From the IMG/VR virus record IMGVR_UViG_3300046318_000188, positions 1 to 64,000 of that record: a stretch of DNA of 64,000 nt, one strand, 5' to 3'. Of the stretch, positions 1-9,500 are shown in pieces. A model generated the notes under the pieces. It had not been told where the DNA came from and did no database searches. It was given only the letters and a program-made list of their open reading frames with translations. The DNA is from a virus. The position numbers and the translations under genes are program-made. Positions within the stretch are counted from its first letter, which is position 1; every line of letters starts with the position of its first letter.

Positions 1-1514
1 TGGATGTTTTAGATAAAACAATTAAATCATTTATAGACACCAGAGATTATATTACCAAAATGGTAATTTTGGATGATTCTGCGGTTGAAGGTGTATACGA
101 ATCTTTAGTTGAAAAGTATGGCCAGTTTTGTGATGTTATTTGTTTTCCAAGAAATCGTTCACAATGGTTTGCAATGGATTTCATGGTTTCTTATTGTGAT
201 TCAGAATATATTTTCTATCTTGAAGATGATTGGGAATTATTAAAACCTGGTTATCTAAATCAATCAAAACAAATTCTTCAAAAATATAGAAATGTTGGCA
301 CAGTTGATATTTCTTGGAGAACATTTGAAGATGAAGGTATGGATTGTTATGAGAAAGAATTAATTGATGGTCACTTCTATTGGAAAAAACCATGGAGAAT
401 TTCAGACTATCATTTACATTGGTATGGTTGGGTAGGAAGTCCTAATCTAAAACGCAGAGATGATTTAATTCTTTTGGGTCGAGTTGAGAAATGGCACAAT
501 GAATGGAACATTGACCGTAAATTTCTATCGATGGGTTTCAAAGCGGTATTCTTAGATGGTGAATATGCCAGACATTTGGGTGATAATTGTTCAAAAATGG
601 CTGGCAAACGACCAGATGACGGTACCACTCCAGAGAATTATTATCCAGTAGAGTTACAAGCAGACAGACGATGGCCTAAACTAGACTATATGTTCTTGGA
701 TGACCATTGGAGGTCGCCTTGGGAGGTGACCATGGTGACTGCTATGTTAAATATAAATCGAGGCGATAGGAGTTTCGAGGAACATTATATCCAAGGCATG
801 AAAAAGGTATTGGAATGCCGAAATCCAATGGTGGTATTTGCCGAAGAAAAGTACCATGATACCATTCGAGAAATGCGTGGAACATTACCACTGGATTTAC
901 ACAAATTTGAGATAGAAGATTTAGAAAATTCTTATTATTTCCAGGCAGTTCAAAATATTATTAGTACTGATGAATGGATTAATCAAGCTGAGTGGATGAA
1001 AACAAGTGTTATCAAAGACAAATATTATATTGCTTTGACACTTTATAAGAATCAACTATTACAAAAAGTTGTTGAACAAAATCCGTTTGGTTATAATGGT
1101 AGCTGGAAATTCTATTGGATAGATTCAGGCATATACAACAGTTATAATATCAATGAGCATATTGATATGTTTAATTTTAATAAGATACCAGATGACAAAT
1201 TCTTTTTAACTTCATTTGATTACAATACAGATACAGAAATTCATGGTTACAATATAGAATCCATGGAGAAATTTTGTGGTAGAAAACCAAACTATGTGTG
1301 TCGTGCTACTATTTTTGGTGGATCAAAAGATAATATATTAAAATTCAATGAAAAATATTATGATTATTTAAACCAGTCTTTGGTTCGTGGTAGCATTGGC
1401 GCTGAAGAAAGTATATTTACATTGGTGGAGATGTTAAATCCAGACCTTATACATAGATATGGAATGCCAAATGGTGATATTAAGTTGTTCTTGAATACAA
1501 TACGGAGTAGATAA
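1..1514 (+). CDS. GT2-like glycosyltransferase, 5' end outside window
   Basis: The frame is open from base 3 to the stop at 1512-1514, so the gene starts upstream; the ATG at 60 is probably internal. The sequence before it (VLDKTIKSF..) and after it (VILDDS) resembles the first beta-alpha unit of a GT-A family 2 transferase. YLEDDWE near 230 is a DxD-type metal/nucleotide-sugar site. The C-terminal half (from about 780) is a second domain I do not recognise. The stop overlaps the next start (TAATG), so the two sugar genes are co-translated. Likely role: glycosylation of phage or host surface, inferred from family only. Confidence 0.75.
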   Translation, partial: DVLDKTIKSFIDTRDYITKMVILDDSAVEGVYESLVEKYGQFCDVICFPRNRSQWFAMDFMVSYCDSEYIFYLEDDWELLKPGYLNQSKQILQKYRNVGTVDISWRTFEDEGMDCYEKELIDGHFYWKKPWRISDYHLHWYGWVGSPNLKRRDDLILLGRVEKWHNEWNIDRKFLSMGFKAVFLDGEYARHLGDNCSKMAGKRPDDGTTPENYYPVELQADRRWPKLDYMFLDDHWRSPWEVTMVTAMLNINRGDRSFEEHYIQGMKKVLECRNPMVVFAEEKYHDTIREMRGTLPLDLHKFEIEDLENSYYFQAVQNIISTDEWINQAEWMKTSVIKDKYYIALTLYKNQLLQKVVEQNPFGYNGSWKFYWIDSGIYNSYNINEHIDMFNFNKIPDDKFFLTSFDYNTDTEIHGYNIESMEKFCGRKPNYVCRATIFGGSKDNILKFNEKYYDYLNQSLVRGSIGAEESIFTLVEMLNPDLIHRYGMPNGDIKLFLNTIRSR

Positions 1515-3193
1515 TGAATAGATTACGGCTGCATATTTTAGGTTTACCACACACAGTCACAAGTAAAGAATATGTTGCTTGTGCATATACTCAAAAAGTT
1601 TATAAATTTGCAAAGATGATGACCGAAAGAGGTCATACTGTTATACATTATGGCCATGAAGATTCTGATTTGCCATGTACAGAACATGTTACAGTTACCA
1701 CAAATAAAGATTTAGAAATTGCTTATGGTTCATACGACTGGCGCAAAAACTTTTTTAAGTTTGATACTGGTGACCATGCTTATAAAACATTCTATAAAAA
1801 TGCTATTGAAGAAGTTGGTAAAAGGAAACAAGAACGAGATTTTATTCTTCCGTTTTGGGGAGCAGGTGTAAGACCAGTATGTGATGCTCACCAAGATTTA
1901 ATCTGTGTGGAACCTGGTATCGGATACGCTGGTGGCCATTGGGCTCGGTGGAAAATCTTTGAATCATATGCTATCTATCATGCATACTATGGATTGAGTG
2001 CAGTTGGTGAATGTAAACAGGATTGGTACGATGCAGTTATTCCAAACTACTTTGATCCGGACGATTTTGAATATCGTGAAAAGAAAGATGATTACTTTCT
2101 ATTTCTAGGTCGTGTGTATGTTGGTAAAGGTATCGATATTGCTGTACAGGTAACCGAAAGATTAGGACAAAAACTCATTGTTGCTGGACAGAATCCAGAA
2201 AATAGAACATTTCCACCACATGTAGAGTTTGTAGGTTATGCCGATGTTGAAAAAAGAAAACAATTAATGGCAGGAGCCAAAGGTGCTTTCGTGGCATCAC
2301 AGTATGTTGAACCATTCGGTGGTGTTCAAGTTGAATGTCTGTTCTCTGGTACTCCTACAATTACTACCGATTGGGGTTCATTCACAGAAAATAATGTACA
2401 TGATGTAACTGGTTATCGTTGTAGAACATTTGACCAATTTATGTTTGCTGCTAAGAATATTGATAAGATTAAGCCGTCTGATTGCCGTGAGTTTGCAATC
2501 AATAATTTCTCACTTGAAAGAGTTGCAGGAATGTATGAAGAATATTTTCAATCGGTATTGGACGTTTACAATGGCCAAGGTTGGTATGAACCTCATCCCG
2601 AAAGACAAGATATTAACTGGTTGAAAAAACATTATCCAGTCATGGAAGAAAAGATTGACTATGAGGCAATCTATAAAGAAGAAAGACCTTTTGCTGACCG
2701 ATTATCAGTTTGGATTAGAGATAAAATTAAACCTAAAAAAGTATTAGATTTAGGGTCAGGTCCTGGAATTCATGTGTATGCACTTGATGATGCTGGTGTA
2801 AATGTTATGGGTATTGATATTGATGAACGAGTTGATGGTCGTGATTTGCTCATACAAGATAATTTACTTACACTAAATGGTAAATATAAATCAGATTGTG
2901 TAATTTGTTTTGAGGTAGCTGAACACATAGACCCAACTTACAATGATGAGATTGTAAGGAACATCTATGAAAGTATTGAACCTGGAGGTACATTGTTGTT
3001 TACGGCAGCTAAACCGGGCCAAGGTGGTGTCGGTCATATTAACAATAGACCTAAAGATTATTGGGCTAATAAGTTTTTTGAATTAGGATTAGTCAGAAAT
3101 AATCATATAGAAAGAGAATTAATTGAATATTGTAAAGAAGGATACCATATGGGATGGTTTATAAACAATATTTTAGTATTCCACAAGACATAA
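1514..3193 (+). CDS. GT4-type glycosyltransferase fused to SAM methyltransferase
   Basis: A 559-residue two-domain protein. Residues 1 to about 370 look like a GT-B glycosyltransferase: [17 protein letters not shown] near 195 and the acceptor region [18 protein letters not shown] near 270, the usual E-x7-E nucleotide-sugar site of GT4 enzymes. Residues about 400-559 form a class I methyltransferase, with motif [10 protein letters not shown] and the acidic strand-2 residue in GIDID. The fusion suggests synthesis and methyl capping of a glycan in one polypeptide. It follows the GT2-like gene with a 1-nt overlap. Substrate unknown. Alternative: the methyltransferase half could be structural rather than catalytic. 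Confidence 0.8.
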   Translation: MNRLRLHILGLPHTVTSKEYVACAYTQKVYKFAKMMTERGHTVIHYGHEDSDLPCTEHVTVTTNKDLEIAYGSYDWRKNFFKFDTGDHAYKTFYKNAIEEVGKRKQERDFILPFWGAGVRPVCDAHQDLICVEPGIGYAGGHWARWKIFESYAIYHAYYGLSAVGECKQDWYDAVIPNYFDPDDFEYREKKDDYFLFLGRVYVGKGIDIAVQVTERLGQKLIVAGQNPENRTFPPHVEFVGYADVEKRKQLMAGAKGAFVASQYVEPFGGVQVECLFSGTPTITTDWGSFTENNVHDVTGYRCRTFDQFMFAAKNIDKIKPSDCREFAINNFSLERVAGMYEEYFQSVLDVYNGQGWYEPHPERQDINWLKKHYPVMEEKIDYEAIYKEERPFADRLSVWIRDKIKPKKVLDLGSGPGIHVYALDDAGVNVMGIDIDERVDGRDLLIQDNLLTLNGKYKSDCVICFEVAEHIDPTYNDEIVRNIYESIEPGGTLLFTAAKPGQGGVGHINNRPKDYWANKFFELGLVRNNHIERELIEYCKEGYHMGWFINNILVFHKT

Positions 3194-3196
3194 ATA
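3189..3196 (+). promoter_or_regulatory. late promoter candidate CATAAATA
   Basis: An 8-mer one base from the T4 late -10 element TATAAATA, overlapping the stop of the preceding gene and 35 nt before the collagen-like fibre start. The same motif precedes many virion genes in this window. Confidence 0.5.
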
Positions 3197-3231
3197 TAAG
3201 ATAATCAAAATAATAAAAAGGGTGAAAAACC

Positions 3232-6200
3232 TTGTCATCAAATAATTCCACATTTGTAGTAGAAACCGGACTATCGATAGCCAATACCAAGGTTATCGAT
3301 TCTGGTGGTAATTGGGTTGGTCCTGTATTTACCTTAACAGGTGCTACCGGTTCTACTGGTCCGTTACCTACTACAATCACACACATTCCGAATTATATTA
3401 CGATGGATCCAACCACGGTCTCCGTGTCTAATGTTGGAACATCTACAATCTATGGAACATATAACTTTGGTGATGTCACCAGTATTCAATCATATGGCGA
3501 TTATAATACCACAGCAAATACTGGATTCTATTCTGTAAATGATAATACTGGGGCTCCAGGACATGTTGAATATATTGGATTTACAGGCGTAACAGAATTC
3601 AATCGTATTGTTTTAAATGTAAACTACACTGCATCATCTGGTCATACGCAAGATATCGACCTTTATAATTATGTTACTGATCAATGGGACACCTTTGGTA
3701 CCTATACAGGTAACGGAAATTGGCAACAGATTGCTCTTGGTGTAATTGACCATAATCCATATATTAGTTCTGGTAATGTTACAATGCGTAACTACCATCT
3801 TAACTCTGGTAATGTACAACATAGAACATGGTTTGATTATATTGCTCTTGAAATGTCTACTGCTGGTGGCCAAGGTCCACAAGGTAGGCAAGGTGCTTCC
3901 GGTTCAACAGGTTTCCAAGGCGCATCAGGTTCTACAGGTTTTACAGGCGCTACTGGTGTACAAGGTGATATGGGTGCAACAGGGCCAACCGGTGCGACAG
4001 GCATACAAGGCGCTTCTGGCTCTACGGGCCCTCAAGGTATTCAAGGATCATCAGGTATACAAGGCGCTTCAGGTTCGACTGGATTAACTGGTGCAACCGG
4101 CACACAAGGCGCTTCGGGTTCCACAGGTATTGATGGTGCTTCTGGTGCTACAGGATTTCAAGGTGCATCCGGTGCTACAGGATTTCAAGGTGCATCAGGT
4201 GTTCAAGGTGCTTCAGGTTCAACGGGTTTAACTGGTGCTACAGGTATTCAAGGTGCATCCGGTGCTACAGGATTTCAAGGTGCATCCGGTGCTACAGGAT
4301 TTCAAGGTGCATCAGGTGTACAAGGTGCTTCCGGTTCAACTGGTACACAAGGCGCTTCGGGTTCCACAGGTGCACAAGGTGCTTCAGGTATTCAAGGTGC
4401 TTCTGGATCAACAGGATTCCAAGGTGCCTCAGGTTCTACTGGTACACAAGGCGCATCAGGTATTCAAGGTGCTTCTGGTTCAACAGGATTCCAAGGTGCT
4501 TCAGGTTCTACTGGATTAACTGGCGCTACCGGCATACAAGGCGCTTCTGGATCCACGGGTACACAAGGTGCCTCAGGTTCTACTGGTACACAAGGCGCTT
4601 CGGGTGTTCAAGGTGCATCAGGATCAACAGGTTTAACTGGTCCAACAGGATCAGTAGGACCAACAGGTGATACAGGAGCTACAGGTTCAACTGGAGCACA
4701 AGGCTCGATTGGATTAACTGGTGCTACGGGTGCACAAGGTGCCTCAGGTATTCAAGGATCATCAGGCATACAAGGTGCTTCAGGTTCTACAGGTGTTCAA
4801 GGTGCCTCAGGTTCTACTGGATTAATTGGTGCTACGGGTATTCAAGGTGCTTCAGGTTCTACTGGTACTCAAGGTGCTTCTGGAGTTGGCGCTACAGGTT
4901 CAACAGGACCACAAGGCATACAAGGTGCTTCAGGTTCTACTGGTACTCAAGGTGCTTCTGGAGTCGGAGCATCAGGTCCAACTGGACCAACAGGAGCTAC
5001 CGGTTCAGGAGGCGGAGGTGGTAGTTCTTCTGGTTACTTAGCTAATACAGTAATTTTTGCTAACTCAGCTGGTTATCTTAGTAACACAGTAAATATATCT
5101 TTTTATTCAGCTAACAATACTCTAGTTGTTGCTAATGCGGTATTCAACTCAATAACACTTTCTAATACTAATATTGCTTTAGGTACTGGTGCTGGTGCAT
5201 CAGGACAAAATGCTTACTCTGTTGCTATTGGAAATCAAGCTGGTTACTGTAGACAAAGATGTAACGCAGTTGCTGTTGGTAGGTGTGCTGGTAGAACGGC
5301 GCAAAATGCTTATTCGATTGCTATTGGTACTTGTGCTGCTAGTTGTGGCCAAAAAACTCAAGCGGTTGCTATTGGAACTTTTGCAGGACAAACAAGACAA
5401 GGTTCTTGTGCAGTTGCTATTGGCCTTAATGCAGGTAAAACAACACAAGGAAAATGTGCGGTTGCTATTGGTACTAATGCTGGTTTCAATACTCAAGGCA
5501 TAGCTGCAGTAGCAATTGGTTGTACTGCTGGTCAAGTAGGACAAAATAACTATTCTATTGCTATCGGCCAATCTTCTGGTGGTGTTGGACAAAGAAATTG
5601 TGCAATCGCAATTGGTCGTAATTCCGGTAATCAATATCAAAATGCTTTTTCTATTGCAATTGGCCAACAAGCTGGCCAATGTAGACAAAGAGTATGTGCG
5701 GTTGCCATTGGTCGATGTGCTGGTTTCAATACTCAAGATGCTTATTCTATATCTGTCGGTTCTTATGCTGGTTACTGCCGACAAAGATGTAATGCAATTG
5801 CTATTGGTGGTAATGCTGGTCAAACATCTCAAAATGCTTCTGCGATTGCTATTGGTACAACTGCTGGTAATTGTAGACAAAGAGCCTATGCAGTTGCTAT
5901 TGGTCGTTGTGCAGGTAAAACGGCTCAAGGCGCATATGCGGTTGCTATTGGACCTAACGCAGGTGTAACTTGCCAAACCACCAAGAGTATCATTATCAAT
6001 GCTAACTGTTCTGCACTAAATGGTACTCAATCTGGCCTCTACATTAATCCGGTTCGTATTTGTTCCGGTAATACTTCTCAAGTTGTTTACTATAATACTA
6101 CAACAAAAGAATTAACTTACACCGGTACAATTCAAACCTATTCTGGAAGTCTTACTGCCAATAGTATTGTAGTTACTAATGGTGCTTCTGTAAATTCTAC

Positions 6201-6504
6201 AATCATTCAAGCAACCACAGCAACTACTGCTCAGACGGCTATTGATACTTGGTCTACTACAACCTATCGTACTGCCAAATATATTATCTCAATGACTTCT
6301 GTATCAAATTACCATGCAATTGAATTATTTTTGGTGCAAGATGGTACTACTGTTTATGTAACTCAATATGCTGAGATTATTACCAATATAGCTTTGGCCA
6401 CATTTGATGCATCAATTTCTGGTTCAACATTGAGTCTGTTGGTCAATCCAGCAAGTTCAACAAGTACAACTTATAATATATTCAGAAGTAACATAACGGT
6501 ATAA
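3232..6504 (+). CDS. Collagen-like and YadA-head-like tail fibre/adhesin
   Basis: Start is TTG at 3232: an in-frame TGA lies 9 nt upstream and AAGGG sits in front, so no earlier start is possible. Domains of the 1090-residue protein: N-terminal globular region (1 to about 210) with a carbohydrate-binding-like segment; Gly-X-Y collagen-like repeats (about 212-595) dominated by GAS/GST/GIQ triplets; linker about 597-655; sixteen exact 16-residue repeats of the type (C/Y)(A/S)(V/I)AIGxxAGxxxQxx (about 662-917); a cap with [11 protein letters not shown]; and a beta-rich C-terminal domain. This resembles trimeric phage fibres and YadA-type heads. It lies in the fibre island, presumably as a host-range determinant. 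Confidence 0.8.
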   Translation: MSSNNSTFVVETGLSIANTKVIDSGGNWVGPVFTLTGATGSTGPLPTTITHIPNYITMDPTTVSVSNVGTSTIYGTYNFGDVTSIQSYGDYNTTANTGFYSVNDNTGAPGHVEYIGFTGVTEFNRIVLNVNYTASSGHTQDIDLYNYVTDQWDTFGTYTGNGNWQQIALGVIDHNPYISSGNVTMRNYHLNSGNVQHRTWFDYIALEMSTAGGQGPQGRQGASGSTGFQGASGSTGFTGATGVQGDMGATGPTGATGIQGASGSTGPQGIQGSSGIQGASGSTGLTGATGTQGASGSTGIDGASGATGFQGASGATGFQGASGVQGASGSTGLTGATGIQGASGATGFQGASGATGFQGASGVQGASGSTGTQGASGSTGAQGASGIQGASGSTGFQGASGSTGTQGASGIQGASGSTGFQGASGSTGLTGATGIQGASGSTGTQGASGSTGTQGASGVQGASGSTGLTGPTGSVGPTGDTGATGSTGAQGSIGLTGATGAQGASGIQGSSGIQGASGSTGVQGASGSTGLIGATGIQGASGSTGTQGASGVGATGSTGPQGIQGASGSTGTQGASGVGASGPTGPTGATGSGGGGGSSSGYLANTVIFANSAGYLSNTVNISFYSANNTLVVANAVFNSITLSNTNIALGTGAGASGQNAYSVAIGNQAGYCRQRCNAVAVGRCAGRTAQNAYSIAIGTCAASCGQKTQAVAIGTFAGQTRQGSCAVAIGLNAGKTTQGKCAVAIGTNAGFNTQGIAAVAIGCTAGQVGQNNYSIAIGQSSGGVGQRNCAIAIGRNSGNQYQNAFSIAIGQQAGQCRQRVCAVAIGRCAGFNTQDAYSISVGSYAGYCRQRCNAIAIGGNAGQTSQNASAIAIGTTAGNCRQRAYAVAIGRCAGKTAQGAYAVAIGPNAGVTCQTTKSIIINANCSALNGTQSGLYINPVRICSGNTSQVVYYNTTTKELTYTGTIQTYSGSLTANSIVVTNGASVNSTIIQATTATTAQTAIDTWSTTTYRTAKYIISMTSVSNYHAIELFLVQDGTTVYVTQYAEIITNIALATFDASISGSTLSLLVNPASSTSTTYNIFRSNITV
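3867..5019 (+). repeat. Collagen-like Gly-X-Y coding repeat
   Basis: Nearly uninterrupted GGN-X-Y triplets with recurring 18-27 nt phrases such as ggtgcttcaggttctact. Internal direct repeats make this a likely site of slippage or recombination that changes fibre length. Confidence 0.85.
5215..5982 (+). repeat. Sixteen tandem 48-bp repeats (AIG repeats)
   Basis: Sixteen consecutive 16-codon units without length variation. G6 is invariant, Q14 is invariant, and A4/I5 and A9/G10 are strongly conserved. The last 56 nt region (5935-5990) is identical to 8813-8868 in the next gene. Confidence 0.85.
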
Positions 6505-6507
6505 ATA
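6500..6507 (+). promoter_or_regulatory. late promoter TATAAATA
   Basis: Exact match to the T4 late promoter element, overlapping the stop codon of the collagen-like fibre gene and 38 nt before the giant repeat protein start. Confidence 0.65.
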
Positions 6508-6544
6508 ACATAAACAATTCAATTAACTAAGGGGAAAGTGAACC

Positions 6545-9500
6545 TTGGCAATATCTAATACAAATTCTTTTGTAGTAAAGAACGGCTTGACCGTTGGAAC
6601 TACACAGACTATCAATCCATCAGGCAATGTCTTTACCGGTAATCTAACAATTACGGGTGCCACGAGCAATGGTATTACTTTTGCGGATGGAACACGACAA
6701 ACTACTGCGGCTACAGGCGGTGGTGGCGGTGGTTCTGGTAATGCTAATACCAATGGTTGGTTACCCAATTCAATCATATTTGCTGACTCTACTGGATATC
6801 TCAGTAATACTCCTAATTTACAATTTTACGGAGCCAATAATACTTTAGTTGTTGCCAATGCAGTATTTAATTCAATAACATTAGCTAATACTAATATTGC
6901 TTTGGGTCAATGTGCTGCGGGTGGAAGTCCACAAGGAATTTTTGGTATTGCGGTTGGTGCTTACGCAGGAAAATACAATCAAGGAGTTAATTCGGTTGCT
7001 ATTGGAAATGCTGGTCAGGTTGACCAAGCTTTTGGTGCGGTTGCCATTGGTAATGGTGCAGGATGTTCTACACAAGGATGTCAATCGGTTGCTATTGGTA
7101 ATAGTTCAGGATTTACTCACCAAGGACAATTTGCGGTAGCAATTGGTAATTGTGCTGGTTCTACAACTCAAGGTGGAAAAACAGTTGCTATTGGTTGTAA
7201 TGCTGGTCATAGTAATCAAGCAAATTCTGCCGTTGCGATTGGTTTTCAAGCTGGAAAATCATATCAAAGCCTTTGTTCGATTGCTGTTGGTAATACTGCA
7301 GGTTCTTGTGCACAAGGCACGCATGCGGTTGCTATTGGTTCATATGCCGGTAGTACTGGCCAAGCTGGATATACAGTTGCTATTGGTTCTAATGCAGGAA
7401 CTACATCACAAAGTTGTTATGCGGTTGCTATTGGTAATGGTGCAGGATGTTCTACACAAGGAGGTCAAGCAATTGCTATTGGTAGATGTGCTGGTAAAAC
7501 AACACAATCTTCTTGCGCAGTTGCTATAGGTCATTGTGCAGGACTTACATCACAAGGATGTGCTGCTATTGCTATTGGTACAATTGCTGGTGGTCTAAAT
7601 CAAGGTACACAAACAATTGCTATTGGATCAAATGCTGGTTCTTGTTCCCAAAATGCATCTTCTGTTGCTATTGGCCAAAATGCTGCGCAATATCAACAAA
7701 GAGCTTGTGCAGTTGCTATAGGACATTGTGCAGGTAGAACAGCACAAGGATGTTATTCCGTTGCTGTTGGTATTGGTGCCGGTAATGAATCTCAAAACGC
7801 TTATTCTGTTGCTATTGGTTCTTATGCTGGTTACTGTAGACAAAGAACGAATTCAGTTGCTATAGGACAAAATGCAGGACAATCGGCACAATGTATATAT
7901 GCTGTTGCTATTGGTACTAATGCAGGTGGATCATCACAAAGATGTTATTCAATTGCTGTAGGTTATTCTGCTGGGTGTACTACGCAGGGACCTTCCGCGG
8001 TTGCTATTGGTTATACTGCCGGCAGATGCTTACAAGGCGGCCGATCGGTTGCTATAGGACCAGAAGCGGCCACAGTTAATCAAGGTGATTGCTCAGTTGC
8101 TATTGGTCGTATGGCTGGTAATTGTAATCAAGGTGGTTGTGGTGCTATTGCTATTGGCCTTCAAGCAGGTTACACATTACAAAATGTTTCTGCTATTGCT
8201 ATTGGTGCTTGTGCTGGTTATTGTAGACAAAGATTTCAAGCGGTTGCTATTGGTAAATGTGCTGGTAAAATAGAACAAGGATGTTCTTCTGTAGCTATTG
8301 GATATCAAGCTGGTACAACTACTCAGAATTACGGTTCCGTTGCAATTGGTAGTGTTGCTGGATATAACACACAAGGTAACAGGGCTGTAGCAATTGGTCA
8401 AGAAGCAGCACAAACCACACAAGGAAATTTCGCTGTAGCAGTTGGTTATATCGCAGGTAATGCCACACAAGGTGAGAATGCTGTAGCAATTGGCAAAGCT
8501 GCTGGCCAAACATCACAAAATACTCTTTCTGTTGCAATTGGTTCTTGTGCTGGTAATTGTAGACAAAGAGCTTCAGCGGTTGCTATTGGTAATGCTGCAG
8601 GATATACAGAGCAAGGAACATATGCGGTTGCTATTGGTACCGGTTCGGGTCAAGCAACACAAGGTAACTGTGCAGTTGCTATAGGTTCTGCGGCTGGCTT
8701 TTTTGAACAAAATACTCAATCGATTGCTATTGGTACTAATGCAGGATACTGTAGGCAGAGAGCTTGTGCAATTGCTATGGGACAAAATGCTGGACAAACA
8801 GCACAAGGACAATATGCGGTTGCTATTGGACCTAACGCAGGTGTAACTTGCCAAACCACCAAGAGTATTGCTATCAATGCTTCCTGTGTGGCATTAAATC
8901 CAACTGAACAAGGCCTTTACATTAATCCTGTTCGTAATGACACAGGAAATACCACACAGGCAATTTACTATAACACAACAACCAAAGAATTAACATACGC
9001 ATCACCAACAGGTGGTGGTAGTTCTTCTGGTTACTTAGCTAATGCAGTAATTTTTGCTAACTCAGCTGGTTATCTTAGTAACACAGTAAATATATCTTTC
9101 TATTCTGCCAATAATACTTTAGTTGTTGCTAATGCAGTATTCAATTCAATAACATTAGCGAATACTAATATTGCTTTGGGTACTGGTGCTGGAGCATCAG
9201 GACAAAATGCTTATTCTATTGCTATTGGTCTTAATGCTGGTCAATGTAGGCAAAGAGCTTGTGCGGTTGCTATAGGTAAGTGTGCAGGTAAGACAGAACA
9301 ATGTACACAAGCGGTTGCTATTGGTAAATGTGCAGGTAGAACAGCACAAAATTCAAGTGCAATTGCTATTGGTGGTAATGCCGGTAATTGCAGACAAAGA
9401 ACTATGGCAGTTGCTATTGGTGTTTGTGCAGGTAGAACAGCACAAGGAGCTTGCTCTGTTGCAATTTCTCGTAATGCCGGTAAATGTAATCAAAGTTGTA

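Noticed and set aside
5200-5976. 258-aa minus-strand ORF opposite the AIG repeats, and similar minus ORFs at 7628, 8177, 8573 and 9830
   Set aside because: Low-complexity Ser/Thr/Asn shadows of the 48-nt repeat in the antisense frame; no RBS or promoter.
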